Position numbers and translations under genes: made by a program. From Nocardioides sp. (GTDB lineage Bacteria > Actinomycetota > Actinomycetes > Propionibacteriales > Nocardioidaceae): a stretch of DNA of 19,811 bases. Location: the NCBI GenBank assembly GCA_031177735.1, contig JAPSKJ010000017.1:1-19811 (forward strand). The letters run 5' to 3'. The notes beneath the pieces are model-generated. The model did no database searches. It was not told the DNA's origin and worked only from the letters and a program-made list of their open reading frames with translations. Of the stretch, positions 13,750 through 19,811 are shown one piece after another. The number at the start of each line of letters is the position of its first letter. Within the stretch, counting starts at the first letter, position 1.

Positions 13750-15098
13750 TCCCGCTGAGCCTGGTCGAGATCGCCTCGGTGGTGGGCGGTGAGGTGGTGC
13801 CCGCGGACGCTGCCGTCACGGTCACCGGGCCCGTCGTCATCGACGGGCGCGAGGCCGGCCCGGGCAGCCTCTTCGTCGCCTTCGTCGGCGAGCGCAGCGA
13901 CGGACACGAGCACGCGGCCCAGGCGGCCGCGCAGGGCGCCGTCGCGGTGCTCGGCAGCCGTCCGACCGAGCTCCCGACCGTCGTGGTGGCCGACCCGCAG
14001 CGCGCACTGCAGCAGCTGGCGGCGTACGTCGTCGGCTCGCTGCGTGGCGAGGGCGGGCTCACCGTCGTGGGCCTCACCGGCTCGCAGGGCAAGACCTCGA
14101 CCAAGGACCTGCTCGGGGCCGTGCTCGGGACCACGGCGCCCACGGTGGCGACCCGCGGCTCCTACAACAACGAGCTCGGGATGCCGCTCACCGCGCTCCG
14201 CTCCGAGCCGGGCACCCGCTACCTCGTCCTGGAGATCGGTGCGCGCGGCAAGGGCCACATCGCCGAGCTCGCCGCGCTGGTGCCTCCCGACGTCGCCCTG
14301 GTGCTCAACGTCGGCCACGCCCACATCGGGGAGTTCGGGTCGCGCGAGGCGATCGCCGCGGCGAAGGGCGAGCTGGTGGAGTCCCTGGCCGAGGGTGGCG
14401 TCGCGGTGCTCAACGCCGACGACCACAGGGTGGCGGCGATGGCCTCGCTGACCACCGGCGAGGTGGTGACCTTCGGACGCGATCAGCCGGCCGACGTCCG
14501 CATCGAGCAGCTCGAGCTCGACCGGCTCGGCCGCCCGTCGTTCGTGCTGCTCACCCCTCAGGGCAGCGCGCCGGTGCAGCTGCAGCTGGTCGGCGCCCAC
14601 CAGGCGCTCAACGCCGCCGCCGCGGCGGCCGTCGCCTGGAGCCTCGGCCTGGCGCCCGCCGAGATCGCCGCGGCCCTGTCGGAGGTCAGCACGCTCTCGC
14701 AGTGGCGCATGGAGCTGCGTGAGCTCGCCGGCGACGTGACCCTGCTCAACGACTCCTACAACGCCAACCCCGACTCGATGCGCGCCGCGCTCGACGCGTT
14801 GGCCTCGCTGGAGGGCAGCCGCCGGATCGCGGTGCTCGGCGAGATGAAGGAGCTCGGCCCCGGCAGCGACGCGCAGCACCACGCCATCGGTGAGTACGCC
14901 GCCGCGCGGGCCGACCACGTCCTCGTCGTGGGTGAGGCAGCCGCCGCCCTGCACCGCGGCGCCCCCGGCAGCGTGCTGGTCGCCGACAACGCGGCCGCCG
15001 TCGACTGGCTGCGCGAGACGCTCCGGGAGGGTGATGTGGTGCTCGTCAAGGCCTCCCGCGGGGCGCGCCTCGACGAGGTCGCCGACGCTCTTGAGTAG
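13746..15098 (+). CDS. murF: UDP-N-acetylmuramoyl-tripeptide--D-alanyl-D-alanine ligase
   Basis: 450 residues from a GTG; the VIPLSLVEIASVVGG start matches the usual MurF N-terminus, so I did not extend it to the open frame from 13656. MurF adds D-Ala-D-Ala to the UDP-MurNAc-tripeptide in the cytoplasm. The ATP loop is GLTGSQGKTSTKD (about 109-121), then the N-terminal-to-central domain transition SYNNELGMPLT, and the C-terminal domain with NDSYNANPDSM and LGEMKELG. ddl follows after 11 bases, so the enzyme making D-Ala-D-Ala and the one using it are adjacent. murF is usually in the dcw division cluster; this copy is outside it, so it may be an extra copy or a relocated gene. Confidence 0.95.
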   Translation: MIPLSLVEIASVVGGEVVPADAAVTVTGPVVIDGREAGPGSLFVAFVGERSDGHEHAAQAAAQGAVAVLGSRPTELPTVVVADPQRALQQLAAYVVGSLRGEGGLTVVGLTGSQGKTSTKDLLGAVLGTTAPTVATRGSYNNELGMPLTALRSEPGTRYLVLEIGARGKGHIAELAALVPPDVALVLNVGHAHIGEFGSREAIAAAKGELVESLAEGGVAVLNADDHRVAAMASLTTGEVVTFGRDQPADVRIEQLELDRLGRPSFVLLTPQGSAPVQLQLVGAHQALNAAAAAAVAWSLGLAPAEIAAALSEVSTLSQWRMELRELAGDVTLLNDSYNANPDSMRAALDALASLEGSRRIAVLGEMKELGPGSDAQHHAIGEYAAARADHVLVVGEAAAALHRGAPGSVLVADNAAAVDWLRETLREGDVVLVKASRGARLDEVADALE

Positions 15099-15109
15099 GG
15101 TCGGGTGCC

Positions 15110-16207
15110 ATGGCTGAGCGGATCCGGGTGGCACTTCTCTTCGGCGGACGATCGGGGGAGCACGCGATCTCCGCGGCCACTGCGGCCGGGGTGATGAAGG
15201 CGATCGACCGGTCGAAGTACGACATCGTGCCGATCGGCATCACCCAGGCCGGCCAGTGGGTCGTCGCCTCCGACGACCCGGCTGAGTGGGAGCTCTCCAG
15301 CAGCAGGCTGCCCGAGGTCACCGCATCCTCGGGCGCCGAGGTGGTGCTCTCCTCGGGCGCGGCCCTGCAGGTGCTCGAAGCGGGGAGCGTGCCGGCGGCG
15401 CTCGGTGAGGTCGACGTGGTCTTCCCGGTGCTGCACGGACCCTTCGGCGAGGACGGCACGGTCCAGGGCCTGCTGGAGATGGCCGGCGTGCGCTACGTCG
15501 GCGCGGGCGTGCTGGCGTCCGCGGTCGGCATGGACAAGCACTACATGAAGCTCGTCTTCACCGGCCACGGGCTGCCGGTCGGGCCCTACGTCGTGCTCGG
15601 CCCGCGCCAGCAGGTCGACGACGTGCTCGACCGGGTCAAGGAGCTCACCCCGCCGCTGTTCGTGAAGCCCGCTCGGGCCGGCTCCTCGCTCGGCGTCACG
15701 CGCGTCGACCACGTCGACGACCTCGCTGCTGCCGTGGAGGAGGCGCGGCGCCACGACCCCAAGGTGCTCATCGAGCAGGGGATCGAGGGCCGCGAGATCG
15801 AGTGCGCGGTGCTCGGCGGCCGCCACGGCGGCCCACCACGGGCGTCGGTGGCCGGCGAGATCGTGGTCGACCACGACGCGGCCGACTTCTACGACTTCGA
15901 GGCGAAGTACCTCGCCCGCGACCAGGCCCGCACCGACGCCCCGGCTGACCTGCCGGACGGCATCGCGGAGCGGGTGCGCGAGCTGGCGGTGCAGGCGTTC
16001 GAGGCCATCGGCGCCGAGGGGCTCTCGCGGGTCGACGTCTTCGTGACGCCGGACGGCGAGGTGATCCTCAACGAGATCAACACCATGCCCGGCTTCACGC
16101 CGATCTCGATGTACCCGAAGATGTGGGAGGCCTCCGGACTGTCCTACCGCGACCTCATCGACGAGCTCATCCAGCTCGCCCTGGAGCGTCCGACCGGACT
16201 GCGCTGA
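15110..16207 (+). CDS. ddl: D-alanine--D-alanine ligase
   Basis: 365 residues from ATG 15110. It makes D-Ala-D-Ala with ATP. The key residues are all present: E17 in the GGRSGEHAIS loop, LHGPFGEDG (108-116), KPARAGSSLGV for ATP binding, a YDFEAKY omega-loop typical of D-Ala (not D-lactate) ligases, D in LSRVDVFVTPDG, and the Mg ligands E322 and N324 in NEINTMPGFT. No strong ribosome site is seen. The murF stop codon forms part of a TAGGGT hexamer (15096-15101) 8 nt before the ATG, which might be an internal -10, but coupling with murF is as likely. It is nearly contiguous with the GNAT gene (1 base between). Confidence 0.97.
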   Translation: MAERIRVALLFGGRSGEHAISAATAAGVMKAIDRSKYDIVPIGITQAGQWVVASDDPAEWELSSSRLPEVTASSGAEVVLSSGAALQVLEAGSVPAALGEVDVVFPVLHGPFGEDGTVQGLLEMAGVRYVGAGVLASAVGMDKHYMKLVFTGHGLPVGPYVVLGPRQQVDDVLDRVKELTPPLFVKPARAGSSLGVTRVDHVDDLAAAVEEARRHDPKVLIEQGIEGREIECAVLGGRHGGPPRASVAGEIVVDHDAADFYDFEAKYLARDQARTDAPADLPDGIAERVRELAVQAFEAIGAEGLSRVDVFVTPDGEVILNEINTMPGFTPISMYPKMWEASGLSYRDLIDELIQLALERPTGLR

Positions 16208-16208
16208 G

Positions 16209-16748
16209 ATGGACCTGCGCATCCGGCGCGTGCGCGCCGAGGAGTGGCCGAAGGTCCGCGAGCTGCGGCTCACCGCGCTGCGCGACCCGCAGGCGTCGAT
16301 CGCGTTCCTGGAGCCCCACGCCCAGGCCGCCGCACGTCCCGACGACTTCTGGCAGGGCCGGGCCGCCGGCGCCGCCTCAGGCGCTTCCGTGGCGCAGTTC
16401 GTCGCCGAGACGCCCGAGGGACGGTGGGTCGGCACGGCCACCGGCCTGCGCGAGGAGCCGGGCAGCGAGGACGTCCTGGGTGCCGCGGTCGACCACCTCC
16501 AGGTGCACGTCGTCGGCGTGTACGTCGAGCCGGACCACCGCGGCTCCGGACTCATCCGACGCCTGTTCGACGCGGTCGCCGACTGGGCCCGCGACAGCGG
16601 CGTGGACCGCCTCCGGCTGTGCGTCCACGTCGACAACGGCCGGGCGCGCGCCGCCTACGAGCGGCTCGGCTTCGACGACACCGGTCGGCGTATCGAGGCC
16701 ACGGTGGGCACGGAGATCGAGATGGTGCGGGACATCCGCGCCGGGTGA
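16209..16748 (+). CDS. GNAT family N-acetyltransferase
   Basis: 179 residues from the ATG at 16209, one base after the ddl stop, so it is the last gene of the murF-ddl unit. Acetyl-CoA-binding motif A is VGVYVEPDHRGSGLIRRLFDAVADWA (about 99-124; the HRGSGL loop binds the pyrophosphate), followed by the LCVHVDNGRARAAYERLGF motif B region (about 137-155). The substrate is unknown. Position after ddl suggests, but does not show, a link to cell-wall or amino-acid chemistry. The stop codon is directly followed by the large palindrome at 16749-16838. Confidence 0.9.
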   Translation: MDLRIRRVRAEEWPKVRELRLTALRDPQASIAFLEPHAQAAARPDDFWQGRAAGAASGASVAQFVAETPEGRWVGTATGLREEPGSEDVLGAAVDHLQVHVVGVYVEPDHRGSGLIRRLFDAVADWARDSGVDRLRLCVHVDNGRARAAYERLGFDDTGRRIEATVGTEIEMVRDIRAG

Positions 16749-16838
16749 ATGTCCATCAAGGTATGCAGCCGAACGGTCACTTCCCGTGCGGAGCTCCGCC
16801 CGGGAAGTGCGCACTCGCCTGCATACCTTGACGGGCAT
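16749..16838. repeat. 90-nt nested palindrome between convergent genes
   Basis: All arms share one centre (between 16793 and 16794). From outside in: a 6-pair flank with one G-T (16749-16754 with 16833-16838), perfect 13-bp arms (16756-16768 with 16819-16831), a 3-bp helix, an internal loop, perfect 9-bp arms (16778-16786 with 16801-16809), and a 6-bp self-complementary core (GCGGAG/CTCCGC). It begins right after the GNAT stop and ends 14 bases before the MDMPI stop. A bidirectional terminator is the minimal reading; a dispersed palindromic element is possible. Confidence 0.85.
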
Positions 16839-16852
16839 GCGGTCGCGGTGCG

Positions 16853-17668
16853 CTAGGGCGTGGTCGCGAGCCGCTCCACGATCCGGTGGCCGAGGTCGGT
16901 GTCGCCGGTGATGGTCACCGTGCCCGGCTCGGCCTTCCGGCGCCCGCCGGCCAGCACGACGAACGTCGCCCGGTCCATCGCGAGCGTCACGGTGGGCGCC
17001 TCGGGCGGCTGGGGGAGCAGGCGGCCGCGGCCGTCCTCACCGATGACGACCGCCCGCACGGGGCTGCCCTCGACGGCGAGCACGGCAGTGGTGCCGGTCG
17101 GCGGAGCGACCTTCCGGCCGAGGACGTAGGCGAAGCCCTCGGAGAGGTAGTCGGCGACGTGCTGCGCCGCTGCGCCGTCCATGCCGCCGGGGCGGCCCAC
17201 CGCCCGGCGGACGTCCTGCTCGTGCATCCAGACGTCGAGCGGGCGGTTGCGCAGCAGGGTGTTCCAGTCCCACGGGACGCCGGCGAAGATGACCTCGGGG
17301 CGGGCGGAGCCGTCGGTGGGCGGCTCCGCGGTGAGCCGGGCGTAGCGGGCGTCGGCGGCCTTGCGGATCTCGGCGACGATCTCGGCCGGCGCAGCGTCGC
17401 GGCGGTTCACCACGCCGATCTCGGTGTACATCCCCATCAGGCCGGTCACGTGCGGAGGCGAGCCGATCTGGGCGGTCTCCTCGGGCGCGCCGGCCAGCAC
17501 GGACTCCAGGTGCGCGATGTGCGAGGCGACCGCCTTCACGTCCCAACCGGGCAGGTCGGTCGGCAGCGACCACTCCTCGGGCGACAGGGTGTCGAGGAGT
17601 CCGGTCAAGTCGGTGACGGCCTGCCGCCAGGTCTCGACGTAACCGGACAGCCGCTCGCGGTCGCTCAT
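16853..17668 (-). CDS. Maleylpyruvate isomerase family protein (mycothiol-dependent, DinB-like)
   Basis: 271 residues from the ATG at 17668. The N-terminal four-helix domain (about 5-160) is of MDMPI_N/DinB type. It has W42-D43, H50 in ASHIAHLE, and D145/H149 in PLDVWMHEQDVRR, which fit the family's metal triad (His, acidic, His). The C-terminal part (about 185-270, VTLAMDRATFVVLAGGRRK and ITGDTDLGHRIVERL) resembles the sterol-carrier-like domain often attached. Family members use mycothiol or bind metals; most have no assigned reaction, so maleylpyruvate isomerisation should not be assumed. There is no ribosome site, but TAGATT lies 7 nt before the ATG, so it is probably leaderless. Confidence 0.86.
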   Translation of the reverse strand: MSDRERLSGYVETWRQAVTDLTGLLDTLSPEEWSLPTDLPGWDVKAVASHIAHLESVLAGAPEETAQIGSPPHVTGLMGMYTEIGVVNRRDAAPAEIVAEIRKAADARYARLTAEPPTDGSARPEVIFAGVPWDWNTLLRNRPLDVWMHEQDVRRAVGRPGGMDGAAAQHVADYLSEGFAYVLGRKVAPPTGTTAVLAVEGSPVRAVVIGEDGRGRLLPQPPEAPTVTLAMDRATFVVLAGGRRKAEPGTVTITGDTDLGHRIVERLATTP

Positions 17669-17704
17669 GGCCGGGAATCTAGCGGGTCCGGGGCGCAGCG
17701 CTCA
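17669..17704 (-). promoter_or_regulatory. Candidate leaderless promoter of the MDMPI-family gene
   Basis: On the minus strand TAGATT (17681-17676) lies 7 nt before the ATG. With a 17-nt spacer the -35 is TGAGCG (17704-17699), a modest match overlapping the end of the upstream Ddl-like gene. Confidence 0.4.
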
Positions 17705-18652
17705 GCGGGAGAGGGCGCGCAGCAGCAGGTCGCGCGCCACCTCACCGAGGGAGGTCCCCGAGACGGTGCAGGCGAACGGGAACACCGAGGTCTCGGTGGT
17801 GCCGGGGGTGATCGCCGTCTCCAGGACGACGAACGAGCCGTCGGGGGAGACGATGAAGTCCGAGCGGGACACGTCGCGCAGGCCCAGCACCCGGTGGGCC
17901 TCGACCGCCACCTCGCCGAGCCGGGCGAGAAGCGGGTCGGGCAGCTCGGGGCGGGCCAGGCCGACGTACTCGGCGGTGTAGCGCGCGCTGAAGTCGAACT
18001 CGTGCCCCTTGGCGAAGTCGATCGCGATCGGGGTGAGGGCTCGGGGGCCCTCGTCGGAGTCGAGCACGACGACGGAGACGTCGATCCCGTCGTAGAACCG
18101 CTCGATGATCGCCTCGTCGTAGTAGGCGTAGGTGCCGACCAGAGCCGAGGGCAGCTCGGCCAGACCGTCGACGCCGGTGACGCCGAGCGCGGACCCGCCG
18201 CGGGTGGGCTTGACCACGACGCGCTCGCCGAGGCGCTCCATCACGTGCTCCATCAGCGCGGTGGCGCCGACGTCGCGGAAGGTCTGGGCCGAGAGCGAGA
18301 CACCGTCGGGCACGGGGATGCCGCCGCGCCGCAGGAGCTCGCGTGCGGAGCCCTTGTCGAAGGCGACCCGGCAGGCGTTGCTGCTCGACCCGACGAAGGG
18401 CATGCCGATCAGCTCGAGGAGGGTCTGGATCTCGCCGTCCTCGCCGAGCTGCCCGTGCAGGGCCGGGAGGGCGACGACGACCTTGTCGCGCTCGAGGTTG
18501 TGCAGCAGGTTGCGGTCGAAGTCGTAGGCGGAGACGTCGACGCCCAGCGCCCGCAGGTCACGGACCAGGTTGCGGCCGCTGGCGAGGGAGACGTCACGCT
18601 CGTGGCTGAGGCCGCCGGCGATGACGGCGACGTGGCCGGGGAGATCGGGCAT
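17702..18652 (-). CDS. D-alanine--D-alanine ligase-like ATP-grasp protein (divergent paralogue)
   Basis: 316 residues from the ATG at 18652, 11 bases after the Lrp-like stop; no ribosome site, so coupling is likely. It has a Ddl fold: AGGLSHERDVSLASG with E18, LPALHGQLGEDGEIQTLLEL, the ATP-binding KPTRGGSALGV, and FDFSARY in the omega-loop position. It differs where Ddl normally reads NEINTMPGFT: here it is LETAITPGTT (277-286), so Mg ligands D265 and E278 are kept but the Asn becomes A280. It is about 50 residues shorter than the Ddl at 15110. It may be a true but divergent Ddl, a ligase for another amino-acid pair, or a weak enzyme. Confidence 0.85.
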   Translation of the reverse strand: MPDLPGHVAVIAGGLSHERDVSLASGRNLVRDLRALGVDVSAYDFDRNLLHNLERDKVVVALPALHGQLGEDGEIQTLLELIGMPFVGSSSNACRVAFDKGSARELLRRGGIPVPDGVSLSAQTFRDVGATALMEHVMERLGERVVVKPTRGGSALGVTGVDGLAELPSALVGTYAYYDEAIIERFYDGIDVSVVVLDSDEGPRALTPIAIDFAKGHEFDFSARYTAEYVGLARPELPDPLLARLGEVAVEAHRVLGLRDVSRSDFIVSPDGSFVVLETAITPGTTETSVFPFACTVSGTSLGEVARDLLLRALSR

Positions 18653-18663
18653 CGGTGCGGCGA

Positions 18664-18900
18664 TCAGATGTGGACGACGGGGCAGGTCAGCGTGCGGGTG
18701 ATCCCGTCCAGGGTCTGGACCTTGGCGACCACGAGCTTGCCGAGCTCGTCGACGTTGCGGGCCTCGGCGCGGACGATGACGTCGTAGGGGCCCGTCACGT
18801 CCTCGGCGAGGGTGACGCCCTTGATCTGGGCGATCTCCGCCGCGACCTGGGCGGCCTTGCCGACGTCGGTCTGGATGAGGATGTAGGCCTGGACGACCAT
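18664..18900 (-). CDS. Stand-alone Lrp/AsnC ligand-binding (RAM) domain protein
   Basis: 78 residues from the ATG at 18900, with AGGAGA 8 bases upstream. The sequence is a single RAM domain (AYILIQTDVGKAAQVAAEIAQI, then GPYDVIVRAEARNVDEL) without the DNA-binding HTH of Lrp/AsnC. Such stand-alone domains assemble into rings and bind amino acids; they may act as sensors or modulators. The gene is widely found next to thiL in actinobacteria. A candidate -10 TAGGTT (18944-18939) lies upstream in the spacer shared with thiL. The downstream Ddl-like gene is probably on the same transcript. Confidence 0.92.
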   Translation of the reverse strand: MVVQAYILIQTDVGKAAQVAAEIAQIKGVTLAEDVTGPYDVIVRAEARNVDELGKLVVAKVQTLDGITRTLTCPVVHI

Positions 18901-19032
18901 CGTTGGTTCTCCTACTCGTCGCCGAAAGGTGCTCGGTCAACCTACCGTGGACCTCGCCGACGGGCCTACCCGGTCGATCCCGCATCCGGTGGCGGCCGTT
19001 GCTCCGGGGATCCGGTCTGATGGGATAGCGCC

Positions 19033-19811
19033 ATGAGCGCACAGGCAGGTCTCCCGTCCGGTGCCACCCTCGCCGACGTCGGTGAGTTCGGGCTGATCGG
19101 CCACCTCGTCGCCGCCTTCCCCCAGGGCGAGCAGGTGCTGGTCGGGCCGGGTGACGACGCGGCGCTGCTGCGCATCCGCAACGGTCACGTCGTGGTCTCC
19201 ACCGACCTGATGGTCGAGGGGCGGCACTTCCGGCGTGACTGGGCTGAAGCCGTCGACGTCGGCCACCGGGCCGCTGCGCAGAACCTCTCCGACATCAACG
19301 CCATGGGCGGCACCGCTCACTCGCTGACCGTCGGCCTCGCGGCACCGGGTGAGCTCCCCGCCGCCTGGGCGATCGACCTGGCGAAGGGCATCGCCGAGGA
19401 GTGCGCCCTGGTGGGCGCGTCCGTGATCGGCGGTGACGTCACCCGCGCCAGCGAGATCGTCATCTCCATCACCGTCATCGGTGCCGTCACCCAGGCGCCC
19501 GTGCTGCGCTCCGGCGCACGGCCGGGCGACCTGCTCGCGCTCGCCGGCCGTCAGGGCTGGGCCGCCGGCGGGCTGGCCGTGCTCGGCCGTGGCTTCCGGT
19601 CACCGCGGGTCCTGGTGGACGCCTACCGCCGTCCGCAGCCGCCGTACGCCGCCGGTCCGGCGGCTGCGGCCGCGGGTGCCACGGCGATGATCGACATCTC
19701 CGACGGACTGCTCGCCGAAGCCGGTCATCTCGCCGCCGACTCGGGGGTGGCCATCGACGTGGACACCTCGCTGCTCGAGGTCGCCGAGCCGCTCCACGCC
19801 GTCGCCGCGGC
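19033..19811 (+). CDS. thiL: Thiamine-monophosphate kinase (3' partial)
   Basis: About 259 residues are visible, and the gene runs off the window. ThiL phosphorylates thiamine monophosphate to thiamine diphosphate. The metal- and ATP-binding motifs of this PurM-like family are intact: GPGDDAALL (about 38-46), STDLMVEGRHF (about 56-66), NLSDINAMGG (about 81-90), GGDVTR (about 136-141) and MIDISDGLLAEAGHLA (about 218-233). The ATG at 19033 is preceded by a GGGA about 7 bases away. It is divergent from the RAM-domain gene; a TACCGT hexamer (18943-18948) in the spacer could be its -10. No TPP riboswitch is visible upstream. Confidence 0.96.
   Translation, partial: MSAQAGLPSGATLADVGEFGLIGHLVAAFPQGEQVLVGPGDDAALLRIRNGHVVVSTDLMVEGRHFRRDWAEAVDVGHRAAAQNLSDINAMGGTAHSLTVGLAAPGELPAAWAIDLAKGIAEECALVGASVIGGDVTRASEIVISITVIGAVTQAPVLRSGARPGDLLALAGRQGWAAGGLAVLGRGFRSPRVLVDAYRRPQPPYAAGPAAAAAGATAMIDISDGLLAEAGHLAADSGVAIDVDTSLLEVAEPLHAVAA

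Noticed and set aside
13695..15134. Long N-terminal extension of the PLP enzyme across murF
   Set aside because: It is low-complexity translation antisense to murF; the family start at 13694 fits and a leaderless -10 precedes it.
14756..16636. 626-residue minus-strand frame over murF, ddl and GNAT
   Set aside because: Spans three well-supported plus-strand genes and contains no family motif.
16886..18787. 633-residue plus-strand frame over the MDMPI and Ddl-like genes
   Set aside because: Gly/Asp/Val/Arg-rich shadow frame; both minus-strand genes show conserved motifs and sensible starts.

Overview
The window looks like chromosomal DNA from a high-GC actinobacterium, most likely Nocardioidaceae (Nocardioides-like). 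The grounds are very high GC at third codon positions, frequent GTG starts, an F420-pathway enzyme (CofC), a mycothiol-type maleylpyruvate isomerase family protein, an HU protein with a long Lys/Ala/Thr tail, and an IclR regulator of NdgR/LtbR type divergent from leuCD. The genus is an inference; the actinobacterial origin is well supported.

Layout. 1-944: 3' part of a CPBP membrane protease. 1014-1297: tRNA-Gln(CTG), tRNA-Glu(CTC) and a hairpin terminator. 1334-3057 (minus): a DUF4383 membrane protein and a LytR-CpsA-Psr (LCP) wall enzyme. 3207-5206 (plus): an alkylation-repair pair, an Ada-AlkA fusion overlapping an Ogt-type methyltransferase. 5236-5775: a Nudix hydrolase. 5822-8685: ndgR (minus) divergent from leuC-leuD. 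8686-9065: a cluster of four hairpins, then a good hup promoter. 9066-9992: HU with 13 tandem 15-bp repeats in its tail. 10067-10696 (minus): cofC. 10812-12610: plsC-like acyltransferase overlapping gpsA (phospholipid synthesis). 12633-13694 (minus): a Cys/Met-metabolism PLP enzyme. 13746-16748: murF-ddl-GNAT (peptidoglycan precursor synthesis). 16749-16838: a 90-nt nested palindrome. 16853-18900 (minus): an MDMPI-family protein, a second divergent Ddl-like ATP-grasp protein, and a stand-alone Lrp/AsnC (RAM) domain. 19033-end: 5' part of thiL.

Most of this is a conserved actinobacterial backbone (tRNA-Gln/Glu, ndgR-leuCD, hup, cofC, plsC-gpsA, ddl, Lrp-thiL) into which lineage-specific genes are set. 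No phage, transposon, CRISPR array or defence island is visible, and I found no convincing new multi-gene system. The most interesting signals are small: a recurring leaderless promoter layout (TAGNNT, then 6-8 nt, then the start codon); face-to-face -10 boxes in divergent intergenic regions; a possible 9-codon leaderless ORF whose stop overlaps the murF start; a second Ddl-like protein lacking one expected Mg ligand; the nested palindrome at 16749-16838; and the repeat tail of HU.
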